Of a stretch of DNA of 6,492 bases, positions 1 through 6,478 are shown in pieces. Numbering within the stretch: position 1 is the stretch's first letter; every line of letters starts with the position of its first letter. The position numbers and the translations under genes are program-made. A model generated the notes under the pieces. That model did no database searches and had not been told where the DNA came from. It worked only from the letters and a program-made list of their open reading frames with translations. This DNA is from Bacteroidota bacterium (GTDB lineage: Bacteria > Bacteroidota > Bacteroidia > UBA8524): positions 86,427 through 92,918 of the forward strand of contig DQHT01000135.1 of assembly GCA_003531115.1 (NCBI GenBank). Direction: 5' to 3'.

Positions 1-363
1 ATCTTCTACGATATCAAAGCAAATCCCTATACCTTTAACCATACCCAAAATAGCGATTCCCGTTTTGTCTTGCATTTCCAAACCTATGGCCTCAGCGCCG
101 AAAAATTGGTTAGCGATATCCAGAACATGAATATCAGCGGTGATGGATCAGCGGTATATGTATTCGTACCCGCCTTCTATAAAGACCAGAACTACCAGCT
201 CGAAGTGATCGACATGGCCGGACGTGTTGTTTATACCGATACCAAATTGTCTCTAAATCACGGAATGAATACATTGAATCTCAACCTGAATGCGAATGCG
301 TATTATGCCGTTCGGATCAAAGCTGCCGAGGGTATCGTTAGCGGGAAGGTGCAAATCCGGTAA
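1..363 (+). CDS. C-terminal fragment of a secreted protein with a T9SS type A sorting domain
   Basis: The frame is open from the first base of the window to TAA at 361-363, giving 120 residues, so the start lies outside the window. The fragment opens with a strand-rich stretch containing the pattern NSDSRFVLHF, typical of the segment just before T9SS sorting domains. About 90 residues follow in the usual order: a Y-V-F-V strand, a central V-I-D-M-A-G-R-V-V strand and turn, L-N-H-G-M-N-T-L-N-L, then YYAVRIKA and the terminal KVQIR. By family knowledge, this C-terminal beta-sandwich targets proteins across the outer membrane through the type IX system and is usually removed or swapped for a surface anchor. 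The catalytic or adhesive part of the protein lies upstream and cannot be seen, so its function is unknown. The gene converges on infB and ends just before a strong inverted repeat. Confidence 0.85.
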   Translation: MFYDIKANPYTFNHTQNSDSRFVLHFQTYGLSAEKLVSDIQNMNISGDGSAVYVFVPAFYKDQNYQLEVIDMAGRVVYTDTKLSLNHGMNTLNLNLNANAYYAVRIKAAEGIVSGKVQIR

Positions 364-366
364 TGG

Positions 367-414
367 AATAATACGTTAGGGGCTGTCCCTTGTGGCTGCC
401 CCTAACGGATTATT
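367..414. terminator. Candidate bidirectional intrinsic terminator between the T9SS-tail gene and infB
   Basis: Two 17-base arms (367-383 and 398-414) are complementary at 16 positions, with one A/G mismatch, around a 14-base loop. The arms run from AATAAT through CGTTA to a GGGGC/GCCCC core. The outer A/T-rich ends supply a U-rich 3' flank on either strand; on the plus strand the arm runs into ATTATTTTCG. It begins 3 nt after the upstream stop codon and lies between convergent genes, as a shared terminator would. No transcript data are available, so termination is inferred from structure. Confidence 0.75.
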
Positions 415-462
415 TTCGACGCCTCTAACGGATTATTCAACAACCGCCCTTGTGGCGGCCCC
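387..462. repeat. Direct-repeat pair in the convergent intergenic region
   Basis: The 16-base string CCCTTGTGGCtGCCCC at 387-402 recurs at 447-462 with one change (T to G). The 12-base string TAACGGATTATT occurs at 403-414 and 426-437, and an inverted near-copy (AATAATaCGTTA) lies at 367-378. The region therefore looks like one intergenic repeat element and a partly degraded second copy. I cannot tell from one window whether it belongs to a dispersed family in this genome. Confidence 0.7.
444..458 (-). terminator. GC-rich hairpin downstream of infB, possible second terminator
   Basis: A perfect 5-bp stem CCGCC/GGCGG encloses the 5-base loop CTTGT. Read on the minus strand it lies 33 nt past the infB stop codon and is followed by TTGTTGAATAATCC, only a broken T tract. 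It may slow or end infB transcription before the stronger hairpin at 367-414. The stem is short and the T tract is poor, so the call is tentative. Confidence 0.4.
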
Positions 463-482
463 GACAGACAGACAGACAGACA
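463..482. repeat. (GACA)5 tetranucleotide microsatellite
   Basis: Five uninterrupted GACA units end 9 nt before the infB stop codon, in non-coding DNA. Such tracts change length by slipped-strand mispairing. Here a change would alter only the 3' untranslated part of the infB transcript, so a phase-variation role is not expected. Confidence 0.9.
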
Positions 483-491
483 ATCTTCGAT

Positions 492-3400
492 TTATTTCAA
501 CTTCCGCTTCACCTCGATCTCCTCAAATCCTTCAATAATATCGCCTTCCTGGATATTGTTAAAGCCTTTGATACCCAAACCACATTCGTAACCTGCAGTT
601 ACTTCTTTCACATCGTCTTTAAAACGTTTTAATGAATCGAGAACCCCGGTATGGATCACCACACCGTCGCGAACCAGACGTATTTTGGTGTTTCGGGTGA
701 TCTTTCCATCCAAAACATAACATCCTGCTATGGTACCCACTTTGGTGATGGTATACACCTCGCGAACGGCAACGTTGCACACTTCTTTCTCCTGAATATC
801 CGGCTCGAGCAATCCTTCCATCGCATCTTTGATCTCTTCGATAGCTTTGTAAATGATGGAGTAATATTTGATCTCGATGCCTTCGTTTTCGGCAAGTTTT
901 TTAGCCTGTCCGGATGGACGAACCTGGAATCCGACAATGATCGCATCGGATGCGGAAGCCAACATCACGTCTGTTTCAGAAATTTGCCCTACGGCTTTCT
1001 GGATCACGTTGATCTGGATCTCTTCGGTTGATAGCTTAAGCAGGGAATCGGCGAGGGCCTCAACAGATCCATCCACATCCCCTTTGACAATGATATTCAA
1101 TTCCTTGAAGTTACCGATGGCCAAACGACGACCGATCTCATCCAGGGTAATGTGTTTCTGGGTCCTTAGCCCTTGTTCACGCTGCAATTGGGTACGTTTG
1201 GTGGAGATCTCTCTCGCTTCCTGATCGGTTGCTGTGGCTACAAACCTGTCACCCGCCTGTGGTGCTCCGCTGAAACCAAGTAAGGTAACCGGAGTGGCTG
1301 GTCCTGCTTCATCGATCTTTTTACCTCGTTCATTGAACATGGCTTTTACTTTACCAGCATGAACACCGGCGATGATTGGATCACCTACACGAAGGGTACC
1401 GGCCTGAACCATCACGGTGGTAACTATACCCCGACCTTTGTCGAGCTGGGCTTCCACAATAGTTCCGCTGGCCCGTTTATTCGGGTTGGCTTTCAGATCA
1501 AGCATCTCCGCTTCGAGCAATACTTTTTCAAGAAGCTCGTCGATATTTAATCCTTTTTTCGCTGAGATCTCCTGGCATTGGAATTTTCCTCCCCAGTCTT
1601 CAACAAGAATATCCATCTGCGCCAGTTGTTCGCGCACTTTTTCCGGGTTTGCCCCGTCTTTATCAATTTTATTGATGGCAAAAACCATCGGCACACCCGC
1701 TGCCTGAGCATGGGCGATTGCCTCTTTCGTTTGGGGCATCACATCATCATCCGCCGCAATCACAATGATGGCAACGTCGGTGATCTTGGCACCCCGCGCA
1801 CGCATGGCGGTAAAGGCCTCGTGACCGGGAGTATCCAGGAATGTGATCTTTTTACCACTGTCGAGTTTCACCTCGTAGGCCCCGATATGCTGGGTGATCC
1901 CTCCGGCTTCTCCGGCAATTACATTCGCCTTACGCACATAATCGAGCAGCGATGTTTTTCCATGATCGACGTGACCCATAACGGTTACGATAGGTGCACG
2001 TGGCAACATATCCTCGTCGGAATCTACCTCTTCTTCGATGGATTCCTGTACTTCCGCACCCACAAATTCCACATCATAGCCGAACTCTTCTGCAATGATG
2101 GAGATCATCTCGGCATCGAGACGCTGGTTAATGGAAACCATCATACCCAGACTAAAGCAGGCCGTGATCACATCGTTTACTCCGATATCCATCATTTTCG
2201 CCAATTCGTTGGCCGAAATGAACTCCGTAACCTTGAGGGTTTTTTGTTCCATTTCGTCGAGGCGCGATTGCTCCTCACGATTTTGGGCGTGCTGGTCGCG
2301 TTTTAAACGACGGCTTTTCTGACGGTTACCCCCGCCACGACTGCTTGGTTGCAGGCGTGCCAGGGTTTGTTTCAGTTTATCCTGGATCTGTTTTTCCGTG
2401 ATCTCCTGTTTACCATCCGGATTTGAACGGTTCATAGCCCCGGGAGCGAGTTTTTTCTCACGCGACTGGGTTGTATTGGATGGAGAAGTAGTATTTCCTC
2501 CTGCCGGACGATTTTGTGCACCCGGACGTGGAGTTGCATTTGTATTTTCACGGTTATGGGGTGCTCCGGTGTTTCCGGTACCCACTGTTTTCCGTTTACG
2601 TTTTTTCTTACCCTCATGGGAACCATCTGAAGAAGCAACGGGCTTTTTCTTTTGTTCGCTGGGAAGTTCGATCTTACCCAGAACTTTGAGTCCCTGAAGT
2701 TTCTCGTACTGTGGCTTCACAACAGATACAGGTTCTTCGGCGGGAGTTTCCCTGACTTTTTCTGCCGGTTTTTCCTCCTTTTTTGGAGCCGGTTTTTTAG
2801 CCTCAACAGGTTTTTCTTCTTTGGGGGCTTCAACCTTTTTGCTGACCTCCTTTACGGGCGCCTCTGTTTTCACCTCGATCGGCTTTTCTTCTACTTTTTC
2901 AACAGGTTTTTCCCTTACTTTTTCGAGTGATGGTGTTACCGTTGGTTTTTCTACCGGAGGTACGGTGGGTTTTTCTACCGGTTTTTCCGTTGGTTTTTCT
3001 ACCGGCTTTTCTATTGGTTTTTCAACGGGTATTTCGGTTGGTTTTTCCTTGGGGGGTTCAACCGGTTTTTCCGCCTTTTTGGAAGTCTTTTTGCCTTCAT
3101 TGAGTTCGATCTTACCGATCACGGTCACTTCAACTTTGTTATCCGACGATTCGACTTTTTTGGCAGCAGGCTTTTCTTCTGTTTTCTCAACAGGAGGAGG
3201 GGTAATGGCAGCAGGTTTTTCCTTCGCTCCTGAATAAGGATTGGCGGTTGTGTTTTTGATCAGAACCTGGTCGTCATCAAATTCATTATTATCCGTACCG
3301 GCTGGTTTTTTGGGCATGTCGGAGATCTCGGTGGTTGAATTTTCCTCCCGCGTTTTGCTGATCTCCAGCTGTTTTGCCTCATCCCTTGCTGCCTTGTCCG

Positions 3401-3569
3401 ATCTGAAATCTTTCAACAAGATATCGTACTGATCCTGTGTGATCTTGGCAGTAGGTTTACCATCCACCTCAAAGCCTTTGCCTTTCAGGTGGTCAGCAAG
3501 CGTCCCCACGGCAACCCCCAGTTCTGTGGCAACTTTGATGATACGGTATGTGTTCTGTTTTTCTGTCAT
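492..3569 (-). CDS. infB: Translation initiation factor IF-2
   Basis: This GTPase brings formyl-Met-tRNA to the 30S subunit and promotes 50S joining. The 1025-residue product starts with an IF2_N-like helical domain (about 1-55). A long low-complexity region follows, first Lys/Glu/Pro-rich (about 115-290), then basic and Asn/Thr/Gly-rich (about 318-385). A charged helix and a second IF2_N-like segment (about 444-503) precede the G domain. G1 is GHVDHGKT (532-539), G2 lies in [11 protein letters not shown] (555-565), G3 is DTPGH (579-583), G4 is NKID (633-636) and G5 is SAK (669-671). Domains II, III and the tRNA-binding C-terminal barrel follow intact to residue 1025. All GTP-binding motifs match the family, so it should be active. 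The length fits Bacteroidota IF2, which exceeds that of many other bacteria. The ATG at 3569 is preferred because the N-terminal domain begins directly after it. It is the last gene of the rimP-nusA-infB cluster, 67 nt after nusA, with A-rich sequence and no clear Shine-Dalgarno before the start. Confidence 0.98.
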   Translation of the reverse strand: MTEKQNTYRIIKVATELGVAVGTLADHLKGKGFEVDGKPTAKITQDQYDILLKDFRSDKAARDEAKQLEISKTREENSTTEISDMPKKPAGTDNNEFDDDQVLIKNTTANPYSGAKEKPAAITPPPVEKTEEKPAAKKVESSDNKVEVTVIGKIELNEGKKTSKKAEKPVEPPKEKPTEIPVEKPIEKPVEKPTEKPVEKPTVPPVEKPTVTPSLEKVREKPVEKVEEKPIEVKTEAPVKEVSKKVEAPKEEKPVEAKKPAPKKEEKPAEKVRETPAEEPVSVVKPQYEKLQGLKVLGKIELPSEQKKKPVASSDGSHEGKKKRKRKTVGTGNTGAPHNRENTNATPRPGAQNRPAGGNTTSPSNTTQSREKKLAPGAMNRSNPDGKQEITEKQIQDKLKQTLARLQPSSRGGGNRQKSRRLKRDQHAQNREEQSRLDEMEQKTLKVTEFISANELAKMMDIGVNDVITACFSLGMMVSINQRLDAEMISIIAEEFGYDVEFVGAEVQESIEEEVDSDEDMLPRAPIVTVMGHVDHGKTSLLDYVRKANVIAGEAGGITQHIGAYEVKLDSGKKITFLDTPGHEAFTAMRARGAKITDVAIIVIAADDDVMPQTKEAIAHAQAAGVPMVFAINKIDKDGANPEKVREQLAQMDILVEDWGGKFQCQEISAKKGLNIDELLEKVLLEAEMLDLKANPNKRASGTIVEAQLDKGRGIVTTVMVQAGTLRVGDPIIAGVHAGKVKAMFNERGKKIDEAGPATPVTLLGFSGAPQAGDRFVATATDQEAREISTKRTQLQREQGLRTQKHITLDEIGRRLAIGNFKELNIIVKGDVDGSVEALADSLLKLSTEEIQINVIQKAVGQISETDVMLASASDAIIVGFQVRPSGQAKKLAENEGIEIKYYSIIYKAIEEIKDAMEGLLEPDIQEKEVCNVAVREVYTITKVGTIAGCYVLDGKITRNTKIRLVRDGVVIHTGVLDSLKRFKDDVKEVTAGYECGLGIKGFNNIQEGDIIEGFEEIEVKRKLK
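2871..3071 (-). repeat. EKP-tetrad repeat region within infB, with a pure 12-bp tandem core
   Basis: Residues 167-233 of IF2 are built from Glu-Lys-Pro-X tetrads. The core at 2964-3023 has five contiguous units ([20 protein letters not shown]), each encoded by a 12-bp unit close to GAAAAACCnryn. Units outside the core are interrupted by PP, VPP and VTPSL. The encoded stretch should be extended and disordered, linking the N-terminal domain to the GTPase core. Unit number is likely to vary between strains by in-frame slippage, which would not disrupt the reading frame. Confidence 0.85.
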
Positions 3570-3636
3570 TACTTTTTTTTATTTCCCGTTTTTTTCCGGC
3601 GTCGGGATCGCCATTAACCCCTAGTACTTCATCGCG

Positions 3637-4881
3637 TTAGTCATTATCAAATTCCGATTTAAGAATTCGTTTGATCTCCGCCACTGTTTCTTCTTCCAGT
3701 TCCGTTCTCCGAACCAGATCCTCATCCGACATGCTCAATACCGATTTTGCAGAATCGAGTCCGATGGCTTTTAACTCATCGATGATCCATCCTTCAATTT
3801 CGTCAGAGAACTCGTCGAGCTCAATATCCTCTTCCACTCCTTCTTCACTGTCGCGGAATACGTCGATCTCATAACCGGTTAATTTACCGGCCAGTTTAAT
3901 ATTATGTCCGCCCTTACCGATAGCCAGAGAAACCTGGTCGGGTTTGAGGAAAACAGATACCCGCTCTTTTTCTTCGTCGACTTCCATAGAGGTAAGTTTC
4001 GCCGGACTCAAAGAGCGTTGGATATACAATTTCAGGTTGGTGGTATAATTGATCACGTCGATGTTTTCGTTACGCAGTTCACGAACGATACCATGGATAC
4101 GTGACCCTTTCATACCTACACAGGCACCAACAGGGTCGATACGGTCGTCATAACTTTCAACAGCCACTTTGGCCCGTTCACCCGGCTCACGTACGATCTT
4201 TTTGATGGTAATGAGTCCGTCGAGGATCTCAGGCACCTCCAGTTCGAACAAACGTTCGAGGAATTCAGGAGCGGTACGGGAAAGGATAATGCGCGGGTTT
4301 CCGTTAAACATCTCCACACGGAGCACCACAGATTTGATAGAATCTCCCTTTTTATAAAAATCACTCGGGATCATTTCTCCTTTAGGAAGGATAAGTTCAT
4401 TGCCCTCATCATCCAGGATCATCAGTTCCTTTTTCCAGATCTGATAAACTTCACCGCTGACAATTTCACCTACGCGGTCTTTGTATTTGCGGTATACTTC
4501 ATCTTTTTCCAGTTCAAGAATTTTCGACATCAGGGTTTGGCGGGCGGTCAGGATCTGGCGGCGACCGAAATCGATCAAAAACACCTGCTCGATCGCTTCT
4601 TCACCCACCTCAAAATCAGCTTCGATCTTCTTTGCATCGGTAATTCCTACCTGCAAAGCTGAATCTTCCACGGCATCGTCTTCCACGATCTGTCTGGTTC
4701 TCCAGATCTCGAGGTCGCCATTTTCCGTATTGATGATCACATCGCAGTTCTCATCCGTGCCGAATTTTTTCTTCAGCATGCTCCGAAAAACATCCTCAAG
4801 CACACGCATCATGGTGGCTCTGTCGATATTCTTAAACTCCTTGAACTCCGCGAAGGAATCCACTAAACCTAGGTTACTCAT
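3637..4881 (-). CDS. nusA: Transcription termination/antitermination factor NusA
   Basis: NusA binds RNA polymerase and nascent RNA and modulates pausing, intrinsic termination and antitermination. From the ATG at 4881 the product has 414 residues. In order there are an N-terminal polymerase-binding domain (about 1-125, including FKEFKNIDRATMMRVLEDVF), an S1 domain (about 135-200), KH1 (GMKGSRIHGIVREL, 256-270) and KH2 (IGKGGHNIKLAGKLTG, 321-336). An acidic linker (344-363) leads to a single helical C-terminal segment with GLDSAKSVLSMSDEDL (374-389). The paired acidic repeats that extend E. coli NusA are absent, which is usual outside Proteobacteria. A longer reading from TTG at 4905 would overlap rimP by 20 nt and add the untypical residues MFLLKCSR, so I reject it. 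The chosen ATG lies 4 nt after the rimP stop, consistent with translational coupling. Confidence 0.97.
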   Translation of the reverse strand: MSNLGLVDSFAEFKEFKNIDRATMMRVLEDVFRSMLKKKFGTDENCDVIINTENGDLEIWRTRQIVEDDAVEDSALQVGITDAKKIEADFEVGEEAIEQVFLIDFGRRQILTARQTLMSKILELEKDEVYRKYKDRVGEIVSGEVYQIWKKELMILDDEGNELILPKGEMIPSDFYKKGDSIKSVVLRVEMFNGNPRIILSRTAPEFLERLFELEVPEILDGLITIKKIVREPGERAKVAVESYDDRIDPVGACVGMKGSRIHGIVRELRNENIDVINYTTNLKLYIQRSLSPAKLTSMEVDEEKERVSVFLKPDQVSLAIGKGGHNIKLAGKLTGYEIDVFRDSEEGVEEDIELDEFSDEIEGWIIDELKAIGLDSAKSVLSMSDEDLVRRTELEEETVAEIKRILKSEFDND

Positions 4882-4885
4882 TCTG

Positions 4886-5356
4886 CTACATTTTAAAAGA
4901 AACAACCACCCTGGGGTCGTTTATTTGTTCAAATTTATATGTGTTCAGCAAAAGCTGCTTTTTCTTTCCCTTTTCTTTGAAGGATTCTTCGAGTGTCAGG
5001 GTGTCGCCCTCAACACTTACAAGTCGTCCTTCATGTTTTTTCCCATCCATCGTACCAAATTCCAGGTTCCGGCCAATATGTTTGGGAAACTGCCTGATCT
5101 GCTTCAGGGGCCTGTCGACTCCCGGAGATGAAACCTCCACGGTGAATGCGCCAGTTTCATCCGGGATCTCTTCATCGATCCGGGCAGAAATGGTCCTGCT
5201 CACCCTGCTGCATTCGGCGATGGGTATGCCCGCGTCTCCATCCAGCAATACGCTTATCAACTTGCCATTGCTGCTCTTGAGTACATCCACGAGGAAATAC
5301 TGAGGGTCAACAAGGGCCGCTTCAACGTATTCACGAATTTTCGCTGCGAGTTCCAT
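4886..5356 (-). CDS. rimP: Ribosome maturation factor RimP
   Basis: RimP is a cytoplasmic factor needed for late assembly of the 30S subunit. From the ATG at 5356 it has 156 residues, normal for the family. The N-terminal alpha/beta domain (about 1-80) contains ISVLLDGDAGIPIAECSRVS and ends in the hallmark VSSPGVDRPL (75-84). A C-terminal SH3-like barrel follows (about 85-156). A TTG four codons upstream (5368) is open in frame but would start within the sequence just after the leader hairpin, and the ATG gives the normal N-terminus, MELAAKIREYVE. It is the first gene of the rimP-nusA-infB cluster. The terminator-like hairpin ahead of it suggests leader control. That would fit the known autoregulation of the equivalent E. 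coli operon by NusA, but here it is inference only. Confidence 0.96.
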   Translation of the reverse strand: MELAAKIREYVEAALVDPQYFLVDVLKSSNGKLISVLLDGDAGIPIAECSRVSRTISARIDEEIPDETGAFTVEVSSPGVDRPLKQIRQFPKHIGRNLEFGTMDGKKHEGRLVSVEGDTLTLEESFKEKGKKKQLLLNTYKFEQINDPRVVVSFKM

Positions 5357-5369
5357 TTTTCCAATCAAT

Positions 5370-5390
5370 AAAAAAGGGGACGCTGTCCCC
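5370..5390 (-). terminator. Terminator-like hairpin in the predicted rimP leader (candidate attenuator)
   Basis: On the minus strand GGGGAC and GTCCCC form a perfect 6-bp stem with a 3-base loop (5390-5376), followed directly by six T residues (5375-5370). The rimP ATG is only 13 nt further on. This has the form of an intrinsic terminator, but it sits between the candidate promoter and the first gene rather than after a gene. It might be an attenuator, an RNA-stability element or a structure affecting translation. On the plus strand it is followed by TCTTCTT, so weak action in that direction is also possible. Confidence 0.6.
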
Positions 5391-5411
5391 TCTTCTTAAA
5401 TCATTTCGCTG

Positions 5412-5441
5412 CAAAAATAACACGAATTCTTGAATTAGCAA
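5412..5441 (-). promoter_or_regulatory. Candidate promoter for the rimP-nusA-infB operon
   Basis: Read on the minus strand, TATTTTTG (5419-5412) matches the Bacteroidota -7 consensus TAnnTTTG exactly. A TTG (5441-5439) stands 19 bp upstream, within the spacing usual for the -33 element. Transcription would start near 5405-5408 and give a leader of about 50 nt that includes the hairpin at 5390-5376. The call rests on consensus match and position. Confidence 0.6.
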
Positions 5442-5498
5442 TGGTTTACATGAGACTTTTGTCAATACTTCCCCGCTTCTTGCACAGAATTTGCTCAC

Positions 5499-5526
5499 CT
5501 ACAGCCTACAGCTTATAGCCTATAGC
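5499..5526. repeat. Four tandem heptamers (yTAyAGC) upstream of the methyltransferase gene
   Basis: Consecutive 7-bp units read CTACAGC, CTACAGC, TTATAGC and CTATAGC. The array ends 10 bp before the -7 box at 5537-5544, so it covers the region where a -33 element would be expected. No clear TTTG stands at the usual distance from the -7 box. Unit number could vary between strains. Confidence 0.8.
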
Positions 5527-5536
5527 CAAAAAATGC

Positions 5537-5544
5537 TACTTTTG
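5537..5544 (+). promoter_or_regulatory. Candidate -7 box for the methyltransferase gene
   Basis: TACTTTTG matches the Bacteroidota TAnnTTTG consensus exactly. The expected start point near 5550 leaves a leader of about 10 nt before the ATG at 5560. This supports that ATG over the in-frame upstream codons at 5491 and 5533, which would lie upstream of or within the promoter. The -33 element is not recognisable. Confidence 0.55.
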
Positions 5545-5559
5545 CAGCCTTCGTATACC

Positions 5560-6339
5560 ATGATATTTGACAGAGAAAGACCCTCATTCGAGCCCTCCAA
5601 TAACGTTACAGTAAAGCGTTGTTTTTATGCTTATGAAAATGCCGAGCACTTTGTGAAAGGCAAAAAGGTAGCCGATATCGGTTGTGGCAGCGGCTATGGA
5701 ACCGTTCACCTGGCCAAATTCGCAGAAACCGCTACCGGTGTAGATTATTCGGCCGAAACACTCGAGGAATCGAGAAAAGAGTATGCCCATGTAAAAAACC
5801 TCAATTTTGTGCACGGCAAAGTTCCCCCCATCCCGCTGGAAAGTGAAAGTATGGATGTGGTAACGGCTTTTCAGTTTATTGAACATATCGAGGATCCTGT
5901 GGCATTTATCAAAGACGTATACCGCATCCTGAAACCCGGAGGTGTGTTTTTATGCACCACGGTAAATGCCAAAAAATCCCTGGCCAGGAACCCTTTCCAC
6001 GTGTTTGAATACGATTTTGCATGGATGGAAAAAGATTTCCGCAAGGTTTTCAAAGACGTGGAGATGATCGGACTACAGGGAAACGAGCGCGTGAACAAGT
6101 ACTACGCCGACAACAACAAATGGGTGCGCAAGATCCTGAAATGGGATGTGCTCAACCTGCATAAGATCGTACCTGCCTCCTGGGTAACCCTGCCCTATAA
6201 TTTTCTCACCAGCCGCATGCGTAAAGAACTGGCCGAGGAAAACCCGGTTGCCCTGGATATCGATACCAAAGACTTTTTCCTGACCAAAGAAAACCTGGAT
6301 GATACCTGGGATATTTTTGTGGTAGCCAGAAAAGGGTAG
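5560..6339 (+). CDS. Class I SAM-dependent methyltransferase, substrate unknown
   Basis: The 259-residue product has a Rossmann-type methyltransferase fold. Motif I is VADIGCGSGYG (37-47), the SAM-ribose acidic residue is Asp62 in GVDYS, the motif after strand 4 is MDVVTAFQFIEHIEDP (98-113), and ILKPGG (123-128) marks the usual post-motif turn. This places it with the Methyltransf_11/UbiE-like group. After the core comes NPFHVFEYDF (144-153), then a basic and aromatic C-terminal stretch (about 178-225, YYADNNKWVRKILKWD and beyond). I see no signal peptide or membrane segment, so it is probably cytoplasmic. The group methylates small molecules, lipids, quinones and glycans, and the sequence does not tell which. 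The start at 5560 is set by the -7 box 16 nt upstream; an open frame reaching back to TTG at 5491 would add 23 residues of low-complexity sequence encoded by the heptamer repeat. It is divergent from rimP and has no visible operon partner. Confidence 0.9.
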   Translation: MIFDRERPSFEPSNNVTVKRCFYAYENAEHFVKGKKVADIGCGSGYGTVHLAKFAETATGVDYSAETLEESRKEYAHVKNLNFVHGKVPPIPLESESMDVVTAFQFIEHIEDPVAFIKDVYRILKPGGVFLCTTVNAKKSLARNPFHVFEYDFAWMEKDFRKVFKDVEMIGLQGNERVNKYYADNNKWVRKILKWDVLNLHKIVPASWVTLPYNFLTSRMRKELAEENPVALDIDTKDFFLTKENLDDTWDIFVVARKG

Positions 6340-6354
6340 GGAGGATTTGACAAG

Positions 6355-6394
6355 GAGACTTGGAGACTTGGAGACGAGGGGACTTGGGGACGAG
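6355..6394. repeat. 8-bp tandem repeat downstream of the methyltransferase gene
   Basis: Five contiguous 8-bp units read GAGACTTG, GAGACTTG, GAGACGAG, GGGACTTG and GGGACGAG, starting 15 nt after the stop codon. The consensus GrGACkwG runs on in decayed form into GGGGCTTC. On the minus strand the array is open in two frames and gives Ser/Pro/Gln/Val-rich peptides, an effect of the repeat rather than a gene. The region 6340-6492 otherwise holds no gene that I can support. Confidence 0.85.
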
Positions 6395-6451
6395 GGGCTT
6401 CACGAGTCAACGGGATCTTTGATTCTTGAGGACAAATTTGGTCTTACATGC

Positions 6452-6478
6452 CGCTAATCCCCCTTCGGAGTAATGGCG
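6452..6478. other. Imperfect hairpin near the right edge
   Basis: The segments CGCTAATCCCCC and GGAGTAATGGCG pair imperfectly around a TTC loop: eight Watson-Crick pairs, one G-T pair and three mismatches. It could be a weak terminator for the methyltransferase gene or part of an intergenic repeat, but it lacks a T tract. The window ends 14 nt later, so the context cannot be judged. Confidence 0.3.

Noticed and set aside
364..491. CRISPR array or attachment site
   Set aside because: The repeats are short, overlap each other, and have irregular spacing (23 and 60 bp) without spacers; no cas or integrase gene is present, and the structure is better explained as terminator and intergenic repeat.
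1578..2306. 242-residue open frame on the plus strand inside infB
   Set aside because: It lies wholly antisense to the conserved G domain of IF2, has a His/Phe-rich composition typical of a reverse-strand shadow, and shows no domain I recognise.
2821..3237. 138-residue plus-strand frame with GFSTG repeats
   Set aside because: The repeats are the reverse-strand reading of the EKP tetrads in infB, so they do not indicate a silk- or adhesin-like gene.
4882..4905. Longer nusA from an upstream TTG
   Set aside because: It would overlap rimP by 20 nt and add residues not typical of NusA; the ATG at 4881 gives the expected N-terminus and tight coupling to rimP.
4481..5131. 216-residue open frame on the plus strand across nusA and rimP
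   Set aside because: It is antisense to two well-conserved genes and crosses their junction; Ser-rich composition fits a shadow frame.
5491..5559. Longer methyltransferase from an upstream TTG
   Set aside because: The extension is encoded by the heptamer repeat and the candidate -7 box, and the residues are low complexity; the ATG at 5560 fits the promoter position.
6195..6410. Minus-strand frames rich in Ser/Pro/Gln/Val at the right edge
   Set aside because: They arise from the 8-bp tandem repeat plus the antisense of the methyltransferase 3' end; no domain or credible start signal is visible.
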